Source: Atribacteraceae bacterium
Lineage (GTDB): Bacteria > Atribacterota > Atribacteria > Atribacterales > Atribacteraceae
NCBI GenBank assembly: GCA_035477455.1
Contig: DATIKP010000019.1
Coordinates: 1-34,138, forward strand
Reading direction: 5' to 3'
DNA length: 34,138 bases
The position numbers and the translations under genes were made by a program. Shown piece after piece: positions 25,521 to 33,941 of this stretch. The stretch's first letter is position 1. Each line of letters begins with the position of its first letter. The notes under the pieces were generated by a model. That model did not search any database. It was given only the letters and a program-made list of their open reading frames with translations, and was not told where the DNA came from.

Positions 25521-26768
25521 GTGGTCGAGCAAAATCCCTTTCAAATGGCACAACAACAGCTTGATGATTGTGCCCGAATTATACGAATGGACGCCGGGGT
25601 GCATATGTTGCTCCGGTATCCTAAGAGAGAGATCCATGTTTCTATACCGGTACGGATGGATGATGGAACTCTGAAGGTGTTCCAGGGCTTTCGGGTGCAA
25701 TACAACGATGTGCGGGGTCCAACTAAAGGAGGAATCCGCTTTCACCCTGAAGAAACAATCGACACGGTGCGGGCTCTGGCGGCTTGGATGACTTGGAAGT
25801 GTGCTGTTGTCGATATACCCCTGGGAGGAGCCAAGGGAGGGATCATTTGTGATCCTAAAAAACTTTCCAAGGGTGAATTGGAACGCTTGAGCCGGGGTTA
25901 TATTCAGGCTATGTGGCCGATGATCGGACCGGATAAAGACATCCCCGCACCTGATGTTTACACCAATCCTCAGGTGATGGCCTGGATGATGGATGAGTAT
26001 TCCCGTTTTTTTGGGGCGAACCAGTTTGGAGTCATAACTGGAAAGCCACTGGCCATCGGAGGCACGAAGGGCCGGATTGAAGCAACCGCAAGAGGCGGCA
26101 TGTATGCCCTTGAGGAAGCGGCGGGAGTGTGTGGAATCGACCTTGCTAAAGCCACGATCGCCGTTCAGGGATTCGGGAATGCCGGATATTATGCCACTAA
26201 GTTGTGTAAGGAACTATTTGGTTCCCGCATTGTCGCATTAAGTGACAGTTCTGGAGGAATATACAGCGAATTAGGGTTGGTCCCGGAAGCCGTCCTGGAG
26301 CATAAACATAAAAACGGTTCAGTCATAGGCTTCCCTGGAACACGGGAAATAACTAATGAAGAAATCCTGGAACTGAATGTTGATGTTTTGATTCCATCTG
26401 CCCTGGAAAAAGTGATCCACGAAAACAATGCAGATAAGATCCAGGCCAAGATTATCGCTGAATTGGCCAATGGACCGACTACCCCGGAGGCGGACAGAGT
26501 GCTCTATGAAAGAGGGATTCACGTCATCCCCGACTTTCTCTGCAATGCAGGCGGGGTCACTGTCTCATATTTTGAAATGGTTCAGAACTTTTATATGTAC
26601 TATTGGGAAGAAGCGGAAATAAACCAGAAACTCGGCAGAAAAATGGCGGACGCTTACCATGTCGTGTACAATGCCTCCCGGGAATTCGGTGTGAATATGC
26701 GGCAGGCTGCGTATATCGTAGCTGTAAAAAGGGTTGTGGAGGCCATGGAACTACGCGGTTGGATATGA
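25521..26768 (+). CDS. glutamate dehydrogenase
   Basis: The start GTG 25521 follows AGAGGAGGT by six bases and yields [16 protein letters not shown], the normal N-terminus. The open frame upstream to 25428 is leader sequence. The resulting 415 residues equal the length of bacterial and archaeal hexameric GDH. Active-site lysines are in GPTKGGIRF (K69), TWKC (K93) and GGAKGG (K105); the Rossmann motif GFGNAG is at 217-222. It interconverts glutamate and 2-oxoglutarate plus ammonia, and is central when amino acids are fermented. With the peptide transporter it points to peptide catabolism. NAD versus NADP use is not decided here. A 14-bp hairpin starts five bases after the stop. Confidence 0.95.
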   Translation: MVEQNPFQMAQQQLDDCARIIRMDAGVHMLLRYPKREIHVSIPVRMDDGTLKVFQGFRVQYNDVRGPTKGGIRFHPEETIDTVRALAAWMTWKCAVVDIPLGGAKGGIICDPKKLSKGELERLSRGYIQAMWPMIGPDKDIPAPDVYTNPQVMAWMMDEYSRFFGANQFGVITGKPLAIGGTKGRIEATARGGMYALEEAAGVCGIDLAKATIAVQGFGNAGYYATKLCKELFGSRIVALSDSSGGIYSELGLVPEAVLEHKHKNGSVIGFPGTREITNEEILELNVDVLIPSALEKVIHENNADKIQAKIIAELANGPTTPEADRVLYERGIHVIPDFLCNAGGVTVSYFEMVQNFYMYYWEEAEINQKLGRKMADAYHVVYNASREFGVNMRQAAYIVAVKRVVEAMELRGWI

Positions 26769-26773
26769 CCGCC

Positions 26774-26807
26774 GACCGGTTCTCGTCGTTATTGACGAGA
26801 ACCGGTC
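26774..26807 (+). terminator. perfect 14-bp hairpin after the glutamate dehydrogenase gene
   Basis: GACCGGTTCTCGTC (26774-26787) is the exact inverse of GACGAGAACCGGTC (26794-26807) around the loop GTTATT. No T-tract follows, so it may stabilise the mRNA or terminate weakly. The next gene starts 59 bases after it, so read-through is possible. Confidence 0.55.
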
Positions 26808-26865
26808 CGGTTGCCCGACAGGCGTGCGGTTTTCCATATCGAACACGACCGGTCTACCCACAAGG

Positions 26866-27267
26866 ATGGAACAAGAAAAGTTACTATTGAATAAAGCGGT
26901 GCTTTCAAAGCTGATCAACGATATCGTAGACGCCCTTCCCGATAAAATCAGGGACAACCTGGTGAATGTCGAATTTTTGATTGAAGAGAGGCCCTCCTTC
27001 GATACGATCAGATCGGCCGGCTCCAGTCAACTTCTCGGTCTTTACCATGGGATACCACTGAATAAGAGGGGTCGTGGATACACCTTTGTTCTTCCCGATC
27101 GAATTATCCTTTACCAAAAAAACATCGCCCGGATTTCCCGGACATTTGATGAATGGCGTAACAATGTACGGAAGGTTGTTCTCCACGAAATCGGTCACTA
27201 TTTCGGATTTAACGAACGCGAGATTCGGGAGTTGATGAACGAATACCCGGAAGAACCGACTGGATAG
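26866..27267 (+). CDS. zincin-like metallopeptidase, DUF1025-type
   Basis: The 133-residue product has the zinc motif HEIGH at 107-111 followed by YFGFNEREIREL, with an acidic residue near 118 as the likely third ligand. Short proteins of this kind are minimal zincins (Zincin_1/DUF1025 family) with unproven substrates. The start at ATG 26866 is chosen because the family begins near a short N-terminal helix. Its ribosome-binding site is poor (AAGG abuts the ATG), and the open frame continues upstream through the gdh hairpin. It precedes an HD-domain gene by 21 bases and probably shares its transcript. Confidence 0.78.
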   Translation: MEQEKLLLNKAVLSKLINDIVDALPDKIRDNLVNVEFLIEERPSFDTIRSAGSSQLLGLYHGIPLNKRGRGYTFVLPDRIILYQKNIARISRTFDEWRNNVRKVVLHEIGHYFGFNEREIRELMNEYPEEPTG

Positions 27268-27288
27268 GATCAAGGAAGAGGTTATTAA

Positions 27289-27783
27289 ATGGAAGATAAT
27301 GAATATTACTGGAAAGCGGTACATTCTGTCTTTGTCGAAGATCCGTCAATGATTGAACATACTCGGGAAGTCATCGAGCATGCACTAGCGCTTTGTACGG
27401 AATTGAACTGTGACGACGTGACGAAAAAAATCGTTTTTCTCTCCGCACTCCTGCATGATATCGGAATCTGTGAAGCCTTCCGTAAACACGGTTCGCGGGA
27501 GGGAAAATACCAGCATATCGAAGGACCACCCATAGCCAGGAAAATTCTGGAAGAGGGGAGGGAGGATCCGTCGATTAGCGAACGGGTTATTTACTTGGTA
27601 GGCAATCATCATAATTTCGACAACGTGGACGATCTGGACTTCCAAATACTTATTGAGGCGGACATGCTGGTTAACCTTCGCGAAGAAAATCTCACGCCCC
27701 GGGAACTTAATGACTTTATCGAACATTTTTTCAAAACTGATTCCGGTAAAAAAAGGGCCAGATCCCTTTATCTCGGCTTTTAA
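27289..27783 (+). CDS. HD-domain phosphohydrolase
   Basis: The 164-residue protein has the HD metal set: H24/H31 region, H56-D57 in LLHDIGI, H76, NHHNF at 106-110 and D125 in EADMLVNL. It matches small stand-alone HD hydrolases that act on phosphate esters or nucleotides; the substrate is unknown. GAAGAGG precedes the ATG. It is distinct from the HD protein at 16418-16987: the motif spacing differs and the residues between motifs are not alike. It is probably co-transcribed with the zincin gene. Confidence 0.85.
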   Translation: MEDNEYYWKAVHSVFVEDPSMIEHTREVIEHALALCTELNCDDVTKKIVFLSALLHDIGICEAFRKHGSREGKYQHIEGPPIARKILEEGREDPSISERVIYLVGNHHNFDNVDDLDFQILIEADMLVNLREENLTPRELNDFIEHFFKTDSGKKRARSLYLGF

Positions 27784-27796
27784 AATCCATGAATTA

Positions 27797-27805
27797 TGCT
27801 ATAAT
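27797..27805 (+). promoter_or_regulatory. extended -10 promoter of the ferredoxin gene
   Basis: TGCTATAAT (27797-27805) is a perfect extended -10 about 45 bases before the ferredoxin ATG, in the gap after the HD gene. No strong -35 is present. Confidence 0.6.
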
Positions 27806-27850
27806 TCTGTCTGTTTTTCCAAAATGAAAAAATAAGAAGGAGGAGATATC

Positions 27851-28033
27851 ATGGCGGTTAAAATTGATGAAGAACTCTGTATTGGTTGTGAACTTTGCGT
27901 GCAAATTTGCCCGGATATGTTCGATATGAACGGTGAAGGCAAGGCAGTTGCCAAAACAGGAGCTGATGAAAGCCTCGATTGCGTCGATGAAGCACTGGAC
28001 TCCTGTCCTACCAGCGCAATCATCAGGGAGTAA
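27851..28033 (+). CDS. single-cluster 4Fe-4S ferredoxin
   Basis: The 60-residue acidic protein has cluster ligands C10, C13 and C16 (CIGCELC) and C52 in SCPTSAI. C20 and C44 occupy the positions of the second, degenerate cluster, where related ferredoxins of sulfate reducers can form a disulfide. It would carry electrons for low-potential reactions such as oxidation of 2-oxoacids from amino acids; the partner is unknown. AAGGAGG lies eight bases before the ATG, and its own extended -10 promoter precedes it, so it is expected to be strongly expressed. Confidence 0.93.
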   Translation: MAVKIDEELCIGCELCVQICPDMFDMNGEGKAVAKTGADESLDCVDEALDSCPTSAIIRE

Positions 28034-28094
28034 TGAAACGAGAAAAACTGTCCAATCGTTCAAACCCCGGTCAGAAATTATTTTTTGTCAAGAC

Positions 28095-28123
28095 TTGCCG
28101 AATTCTATGTTTTTCTATACAAT
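28095..28123 (+). promoter_or_regulatory. promoter of the tRNA-Glu gene
   Basis: TTGCCG (28095-28100), a 17-base spacer and TACAAT (28118-28123) end 32 bases before the tRNA. Confidence 0.5.
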
Positions 28124-28155
28124 AGGCTTTGTTTTTTAAAAGAATAGAGTAATGG

Positions 28156-28232
28156 GCCCCCATCGTCTAGCTTGGTAAGGACACCGCCCTTTCAAGGCGG
28201 CGACAGCGGTTCAAATCCGCTTGGGGGCGCCA
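28156..28232 (+). tRNA. tRNA-Glu (anticodon UUC)
   Basis: The acceptor stem GCCCCCA/TGGGGGC, the anticodon loop CTTTCAA with anticodon TTC, the T loop GGTTCAAATCC and encoded CCA at 28230-28232 are all present. A run of seven T follows directly and could end transcription. Confidence 0.96.
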
Positions 28233-28305
28233 TTTTTTTATCGGGGTTTTTTAAAGCGGCAATTTTAATATCGTCACAACCAGAGTTGCCAGAAAGATGG
28301 ATTTG

Positions 28306-28334
28306 TTGTAAAATCCCGTTGTCGATGGTACAAT
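28306..28334 (+). promoter_or_regulatory. promoter of the tRNA-Thr/tRNA-Lys genes
   Basis: TTGTAA (28306-28311), 17 bases and TACAAT (28329-28334), with TG one base ahead of the -10, lie 22 bases before tRNA-Thr. The extended -10 is the same as that at 21227. Confidence 0.5.
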
Positions 28335-28356
28335 TCCGTTGCCGTATCGCTAAGGG

Positions 28357-28432
28357 GCCGGTGTAGCTCAATTGGCAGAGCAGCGGAATCGTAATCCGCA
28401 GGTTGTCCGTTCAAGTCGGATCGCCGGCTCCA
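28357..28432 (+). tRNA. tRNA-Thr (anticodon CGU)
   Basis: The acceptor stem GCCGGTG/CGCCGGC, the anticodon stem GCGGA/TCCGC around loop ATCGTAA (anticodon CGT), and encoded CCA at 28430-28432 are present. Position 32 of the loop is A, slightly unusual. It is read with tRNA-Lys 40 bases downstream. Confidence 0.95.
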
Positions 28433-28472
28433 CATAAGATCGGGATAAGTCGATAAGTCGTTCAAATACGGT

Positions 28473-28548
28473 GGGCCATTAGCTCAGTTGGTAGAGCACC
28501 GGACTTTTAATCCGGGTGTCGAAGGTTCGAATCCTTCATGGCTCACCA
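28473..28548 (+). tRNA. tRNA-Lys (anticodon UUU)
   Basis: The acceptor stem GGGCCAT/ATGGCTC (one G-U), D arm AGCTCAGTTGGTAGAGC, loop CTTTTAA (anticodon TTT) and encoded CCA at 28546-28548 are all present. Confidence 0.96.
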
Positions 28549-28684
28549 ATGTGGCCTTGTAGGGCGAAATACGGGCCTTTCTCTCGCGCTCATTTTAATG
28601 CTCATATAAGGGTGGTCTTGGGACAAGGTAAGTCCTCGGATTTAAAATCGAAATAACTTAATTTGCGATACCGGAAACCTCCGC

Positions 28685-29279
28685 TCAATGGTGAGCAATA
28701 GTGTAGCGCATGATCGGACGAGTTGGCGATCTTCGAGCCACCTCTTCAAAGCCGACTCTGCGAAATACCGTATCCCTTCCGGTGTAAGCGAAGGTATCTG
28801 GGTAATTGGCTTTTTGGGAGGCTACCGGATACCCCTCTACGACTTGAGCACCGCGGCTTCCAGCATATTCTACGGCGAATTGCAACAGGCATTCCGAAAG
28901 CCCCTGTCGGCGATAAGGTCTAGCGACAAAAAAGCAGACCACGGACCACACCGGTTTATCGTCAACTCTTTTCAGGATACGGGACCGCTCTAAAGTTGGA
29001 AAAGCATTCCGCGGTTCCACGGCACACCAGCCTACCGCTTCGCCATGCGCATAAACCAGAAGCCCCGGAATCTCCCCGGCGAAGACTCTCTGCCTGAGCG
29101 CTTTTTTATTTTCTTCTCCCTTTCGCTGCTCGAATTGTGATCGAGTCAGCTTCCACCACATACACCAACACCCTCCGCAGGCCCCCCCGTTCCCCGAAAA
29201 GCCTTTCCAGATCCGACCACCGATTGGTGGTTAAAGGGAATACCTGTAAGTCATGAAGTGAAAATGATCGAAAAGACAT
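28685..29279 (-). pseudogene. GNAT-family acetyltransferase with a one-base frameshift
   Basis: The gene runs on the minus strand from ATG 29279 (GGAG eight bases before it). The first frame reads FPLTTNRWSDLERLFGERG, a typical GNAT-subfamily N-terminus, then becomes nonsensical. One base off, the sequence continues as ACGGCWCMWWKLTRSQFEQ and runs to 28685 through WSVVCFFVARPYRRQGLSE, the acetyl-CoA binding motif (R-x-x-G), and VFRRVGFEEV. The shift falls in a seven-C run at 29182-29188; six would restore one frame of about 198 residues. This could be an assembly indel, slippage-based phase variation or true decay. The acceptor substrate is unknown. Confidence 0.75.
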
Positions 29280-29420
29280 AAACCTCACTCCAATGGGTAA
29301 TCATATAACGATCTTGGTATTATATCATCTTTGTTTTTTTAAGATTTTTCATCAGACAACCGGTTGATTTCGTCATGTATACTGAAATACAACACTTTTA
29401 TTTTTACCTTTCTGGTGTAC

Positions 29421-29426
29421 TATAAT
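29421..29426 (+). promoter_or_regulatory. -10 element before the serine hydrolase gene
   Basis: A perfect TATAAT (29421-29426) lies about 82 bases before the ATG at 29508. No convincing -35 is visible at the proper distance. Confidence 0.35.
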
Positions 29427-29507
29427 GTATGTGCGGTATCCATCGATTACCCATGATTGTTTGGCGTTTGTCCAAGATCCCTGCACGTTCAGAAAGGAGA
29501 GATCAAA

Positions 29508-31331
29508 ATGGCTCAAATCGAAATGCATAAGAAAAATCGGATTGTTTTAGCCATAACCGGCGTCTTCATTCTCTTTTTATACACTCTATCAGCAATTGCT
29601 GCCGTCCCTTCTGAGGATCCCCTGGCTGGTTTCGGAGAGTATGTGGTGGAAACTATGGAAGAATGGAAGGTGCCGGGTGTGGCGGTGGTGATTGTCAATA
29701 ACGGAGAAGTGGTTTTTCAGGAAGGATTCGGTTTCCGGGATGTGGAAAATGCTCTGCCGGTCACCGAACAGACTATATTTGGTTTGGGTTCGTCTACCAA
29801 GGCTTTCACCGCCACGCTTCTCATGTCCTTGGTAGAAAATGGAATTCTTGACCTGGACTGGCCGATACGTCAATACATGCCATTTACCTTGGGCGATCCG
29901 TTTACGGCCAGCCTGATAACAGCCAGAGATCTTCTGTCTCATCGCTCGGGACTACCCCGCTTTGATATGACCTTCCTGTTCAATCCGGAGCTCTCACGGG
30001 ATGAGCTTTTGGATAAACTCCGCTATATGATGCCGGTTCTGGGTCTGCGCACTACCTTCTTTTACTCCAATTACGGTTATGCCGTGGCCGGTATTCTTTA
30101 TGAGGAGATATCCGGCCAAACTTGGGAAGAGGGGATACGGAGCCGAATTTTCCAATCACTGGGTATGAGCGGTAGCAATCTGAGTGTCGAGGAAATGCTG
30201 GCCTCTCCCGATTTTGCACGAGGTTACTACCGGGAAAACAATCAACTGCGGGAGGTCCAGTATCTGGAGCTTAACGCGACGGCTCCGGCTGGCGCGGTCA
30301 ACGCCGGGGTTGTCGATCTGGCGCGCTGGCTTCTAAGCAACCTAGATCTACCTGGGGAATCGGGCATTACCCCACTACTCGGCTCAGCGAGTCTTCAGTT
30401 TATGCAAAGCCCGGTAACCCCCATATTAGGGCGCTTGAGCCCGCATGTTTCCCATCTTAGTTACGGTTTAGGCTGGATGGTCGGGGATTACCGGGGACAT
30501 TACCATGTGCATCACGATGGAATGGTTCCAGGGTACTCAACCATGGTTTCTCTTTTCCCCGATGAAGGCATCGGAGTTGCCGTTGTGTGCAATCTCAATG
30601 GTTCTCCCCTCCCCGTTATCCTGGCAAATGAGGCGTCCGACCGGCTCCTGGGTCTGGATCCGGTAGATTGGAATGCTTTGACCAAAGAGGCACACGAGAC
30701 CGCGGAGGCACTCCTGAATAACTTATCCGTCCTTGATCCGTTGACCAGGAAAACCGGCACTTCCCCTGCACACGCTCTCGATGACTTCACGGGCATTTTT
30801 CAACATCCCCTCTATGGAACGTTCCATATTACCCGCGAAGACGAGCAGTTGACAGCCACCTATCACCGGGCCACCATTCCTCTTGAACACTGGCATTTCG
30901 ATGTATTTACCGGCTGGGTTGATTACTTTATACCCATGCAGCTTGCCTTCCGGTTCGTGACCGATATTCACGGCAACCTGAACGGACTGGAAGTGGATCT
31001 CGATCCGTTTTCCTTCGTCAATCCAATAACCTTCATTCGACAACCCAATCGTGAGCAACCAGACCCAGAAGTATTATCCCGGTTGGCTGGTGAATACCTG
31101 GTAATGGGTACCCTGGTTACCATTCAAATCACTGAAGACGAAAAGTTGATTATGACCGTTCCCGATCAGCCTGAGTGGCACCTGGAGCCGCTTGGTAACC
31201 TGAGCTTTCGGATCCGGGGGTTGAGTGGATCTGAAGTACAGTTTACCCTCGCTGAAACCGGAATGGAAGAGGATATGATAACTCTGATTCAGCCTCAGGG
31301 GACTTTTTCTGGAAAGAGAGTAAAGAGTTGA
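29508..31331 (+). CDS. secreted class C beta-lactamase-like serine hydrolase with C-terminal extension
   Basis: The start ATG 29508 follows AAGGAGA; the longer frame from 29457 is leader. The 607-residue protein has an N-terminal hydrophobic signal (about 11-32, ending AIAA). Its catalytic triad motifs are SxxK at 95-98 (SSTK), YxN at 186-188 (YSN) and the KTG-equivalent HDG at 336-338. The C-terminal 200 residues form a beta-rich extension with FTGIFQHPLYGTFHI and a second repeat-like LAGEYLVMGTLVTIQI, as in DUF3471-type domains. It would act in the periplasm or outside as a peptidase or esterase; antibiotic resistance cannot be inferred. The isomerase stub begins six bases after its stop. 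Confidence 0.9.
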   Translation: MAQIEMHKKNRIVLAITGVFILFLYTLSAIAAVPSEDPLAGFGEYVVETMEEWKVPGVAVVIVNNGEVVFQEGFGFRDVENALPVTEQTIFGLGSSTKAFTATLLMSLVENGILDLDWPIRQYMPFTLGDPFTASLITARDLLSHRSGLPRFDMTFLFNPELSRDELLDKLRYMMPVLGLRTTFFYSNYGYAVAGILYEEISGQTWEEGIRSRIFQSLGMSGSNLSVEEMLASPDFARGYYRENNQLREVQYLELNATAPAGAVNAGVVDLARWLLSNLDLPGESGITPLLGSASLQFMQSPVTPILGRLSPHVSHLSYGLGWMVGDYRGHYHVHHDGMVPGYSTMVSLFPDEGIGVAVVCNLNGSPLPVILANEASDRLLGLDPVDWNALTKEAHETAEALLNNLSVLDPLTRKTGTSPAHALDDFTGIFQHPLYGTFHITREDEQLTATYHRATIPLEHWHFDVFTGWVDYFIPMQLAFRFVTDIHGNLNGLEVDLDPFSFVNPITFIRQPNREQPDPEVLSRLAGEYLVMGTLVTIQITEDEKLIMTVPDQPEWHLEPLGNLSFRIRGLSGSEVQFTLAETGMEEDMITLIQPQGTFSGKRVKS

Positions 31332-31336
31332 TTTCC

Positions 31337-31549
31337 ATGAAAATCAGCCGTTGCTGGTTGTACGCGATAAGTAAGTACGGGTACCCACCAGCGCTTCAGG
31401 ACACGTACCGGGCGTTGGTAGACATGAAGAGATTGGGCTTTGAATACGTGGAGGTACCTTAGCATCAGAAACTCTCCCCGTGGCTTGAAGGAGGAGTACC
31501 GGGGGCTGGGGATGGCGGGTCTTATCCTACCGCTTACCGGGGGGGGTTA
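31337..31549 (+). pseudogene. truncated N-terminus of a sugar phosphate isomerase/epimerase (xylose-isomerase-like barrel)
   Basis: A 41-codon frame from ATG 31337 to TAG 31460-31462 reads MKISRCWLYAISKYGYPPAL and then LVDMKRLGFEYVEV, the first beta-alpha unit of the AP-endonuclease-like sugar isomerase family. A shifted frame continues with RGLKEEYRGLGMAGLILPL, resembling the second unit, and stops near 31548. The rest of the normal 270-300-residue protein is absent, and the end of bcsB follows immediately on the other strand. A deletion joining the two loci is likely. Confidence 0.55.
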
Positions 31550-33734
31550 AGCGGAAATACAGGTACAGGCAGAAAATGAGAAGCGCCATGAGAAGGATAA
31601 TAGAAATCGGAATCCGGATTTTCTGGTGCCAGTTGAACCAGGACAGAACCGGAACGGGCCGCCACCTGGTATCAGCATCGATGGTTAGATCGCTCCATCC
31701 TTCCTGGGACAGCAGAATGACATTGCCGGTGAGCGAGCGAAGCGTCTCCGGACCGCGAAAATGTCGGAAAAAGTATTCCATGGCCAGGTCTTCCCGGCCC
31801 AGCGTAGTGAGAAAAACGGCCGGTTTATCTCCCTGGCGCTTTACTGCCATAATCGCCAGTGGTTCGTCAGGGGTGACACGGAAACTCGGTTGACTCTCGG
31901 GTTGAGAAAAGAAAGTCAAGGAATCATCGGTCGGGAGGACGGGGATCGCTTCTGGAAAGCGGCTGAGATCCGGGCGGATGAACAGAAAATACTCGGGCAT
32001 GGGGATCGCCTCCATCTTCGGAAAGAGAAGATCGCAGGGAAAGCGGAGTATTCGGAAAAGCCCTTTGCCGTACTCGGTGAGAGAAACAGTCAGCCAGGTC
32101 CGCCATTCAGCGAGTCCGTTTTCTGCGCCCGAAATTTCTTCACGAACCCGGCTGGGTATGCGGGCGAGATCCTGCCACAAAGGTCTGAAGCTGGGCCGGT
32201 CGAGGAAGGGGAGATGTCCGAACCTGGCCAGCCAATGTTCTTGTGCAAGGAAAAGGTCCATTCCTTCGGCGCTTTCGTGGATTTTGATCAGAATAGGGGT
32301 ATTGTCCAATTCTCGAAATGTCGAGATGAGTAATGCCGCCGCTTTGAGATCCTTGACCGTGAATTGCTCTGGAAGAACGATGTGGCCCTTACCCCAGAAC
32401 ACCGTGGGAACGTCCATCATGGTCAATGGATCAGGCAAAAGGGTGATCCCCCGGTATTCGAGGAAGGAGTCACCGGACAAGAACGCCTCCAGAGGAATGG
32501 CTCCCACCATACAATTCTCTTTCCCCGGAAAATAGGAAAACATCAGTTCCAGCGTGTTTTCCCGTTGTATCAGATGAGCGGGCAATTCCACGATTCGCTG
32601 GCTGAGGGGACCGCTGGGGGCGTCAGACAAACGTTCAGTCAGGACGAGCTGGTTGTTGAACCAAATCTTCAGGAAACCGTTACCTCCGAAGGCCGCCAAG
32701 GGTTTTTGGACGTTTTTGAACAGATGCAGAAAGAGAGACTCGGGTATGCCTCCCAGGTCCGAAGCCGGGAAATGGAGCTGAGCACTCAAATCCCCGATTC
32801 CACGAAAATAAAGGTCACCGGCTCCAAGATCTCGAAAAGTCAGTTGCGGGTGGTACTTGGAAATATCTTCCATCTCCAGAACGACCGTTCCGCTTCGTCC
32901 TGTCATCGCAACTCGATAGGGCGACAAGAGTCCCTTCACGCCTTCCGGGGTAAGGTACAGTCGGTTTCCCAGAAGATGGTAGTCCCGCATTGATGGAGAT
33001 CGGAGATAAATTCGCCGCTTGAGCCGATCTTCCCTCTCTTCAGGTGTCATCTCGTCAAAGAGCAACGTGGTAATCTCCCTGGCCTGGATATTTTCGGGTC
33101 TTTTCAGAAAACTCATTAGTTTAATATAAGCTGTTGCGATTTCCCGGTCCCACTCTCCACCCGGTAAGATTATTTCGAGCTCCGTAGTGGGAAACAGCAG
33201 AAACTCGTCGATGGAAACCGGGAGATCTCGGATAGCCCCGTTAAACATGAAATGGCTTTTTTTCATGATCATCATCCAAAGGTTGCCGGAAGCCAGGTCT
33301 TCACAGGGATTTCGGGAAATGAACAGCGTGGGCCTGATATCAACTTTGATCCACCGTTCGCCCGGGGAAGAGATTAAAAGATCCAAGGGAATGCGAAGGT
33401 TGCCGGGCTGCCCGGGGCGAAGCGGGAGGTTTTGCAAAGTCTGGGAAAAGAGAAGATCGTCATTCATAAAGACGGCCAGAGTGGATTCCGGGTGCAGAGC
33501 ATCAGAAAACCAGACTGTGAGGTTCAAAGCGCTTTGCGTCCAATCGATCCCCGGCAGAACCGGGACAAAAAGGGTGGTTGAAGGGGTCAACCCGGTCAAT
33601 CTGAGATTTTGTGTGATACCCAGATCCCGGTCAAATCTCCACTCGATTCTTTTCCATTCCTGCGCCGGAGACGATCCGGACAGCGGAAAACACAACAGGA
33701 AGAGAAACACGATTCCCCTCCACACTTTATGCAT
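31527..33734 (-). CDS. bcsB: cellulose synthase regulatory subunit BcsB-like protein
   Basis: The 735-residue protein has an N-terminal signal peptide (about 1-24, VFLFLLCFPLSGSSPA), a long periplasmic region of repeated beta-rich carbohydrate-binding and flavodoxin-like units (for example LYFRGIGDLSAQLHFPASDL, LEIILPGG), and a C-terminal membrane helix (about 708-732, ISIILLMALLIFCLYLYF). This is the BcsB layout. In cellulose synthase it guides glucan through the periplasm beside BcsA. GGAGGT lies nine bases before the ATG. No bcsA is in the window: the isomerase stub lies downstream and an HD-GYP gene upstream. It may serve a different synthase or have its partner elsewhere. Similarity to BcsB is moderate. 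Confidence 0.8.
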   Translation of the reverse strand: MHKVWRGIVFLFLLCFPLSGSSPAQEWKRIEWRFDRDLGITQNLRLTGLTPSTTLFVPVLPGIDWTQSALNLTVWFSDALHPESTLAVFMNDDLLFSQTLQNLPLRPGQPGNLRIPLDLLISSPGERWIKVDIRPTLFISRNPCEDLASGNLWMMIMKKSHFMFNGAIRDLPVSIDEFLLFPTTELEIILPGGEWDREIATAYIKLMSFLKRPENIQAREITTLLFDEMTPEEREDRLKRRIYLRSPSMRDYHLLGNRLYLTPEGVKGLLSPYRVAMTGRSGTVVLEMEDISKYHPQLTFRDLGAGDLYFRGIGDLSAQLHFPASDLGGIPESLFLHLFKNVQKPLAAFGGNGFLKIWFNNQLVLTERLSDAPSGPLSQRIVELPAHLIQRENTLELMFSYFPGKENCMVGAIPLEAFLSGDSFLEYRGITLLPDPLTMMDVPTVFWGKGHIVLPEQFTVKDLKAAALLISTFRELDNTPILIKIHESAEGMDLFLAQEHWLARFGHLPFLDRPSFRPLWQDLARIPSRVREEISGAENGLAEWRTWLTVSLTEYGKGLFRILRFPCDLLFPKMEAIPMPEYFLFIRPDLSRFPEAIPVLPTDDSLTFFSQPESQPSFRVTPDEPLAIMAVKRQGDKPAVFLTTLGREDLAMEYFFRHFRGPETLRSLTGNVILLSQEGWSDLTIDADTRWRPVPVLSWFNWHQKIRIPISIILLMALLIFCLYLYFRLTPPGKR

Positions 33735-33941
33735 GTTGCTTGTACCTCCAAAATGAGAGGATGAAGGGAGAGGGGGAAGAAGAGAAAAATACTGGTACCA
33801 CTAACGGCGTGCTCCCCTGGCGTGATTGGAGTTCGTTTGCCTGCTCTCGCCCGCTCCCTGGTCAATATTAGGCTGACTGATGGAAAATAGTTCGATAGAA
33901 AAAGTCTACTTCACAACGTTCTTAGGTACAAGTGCACGCAG

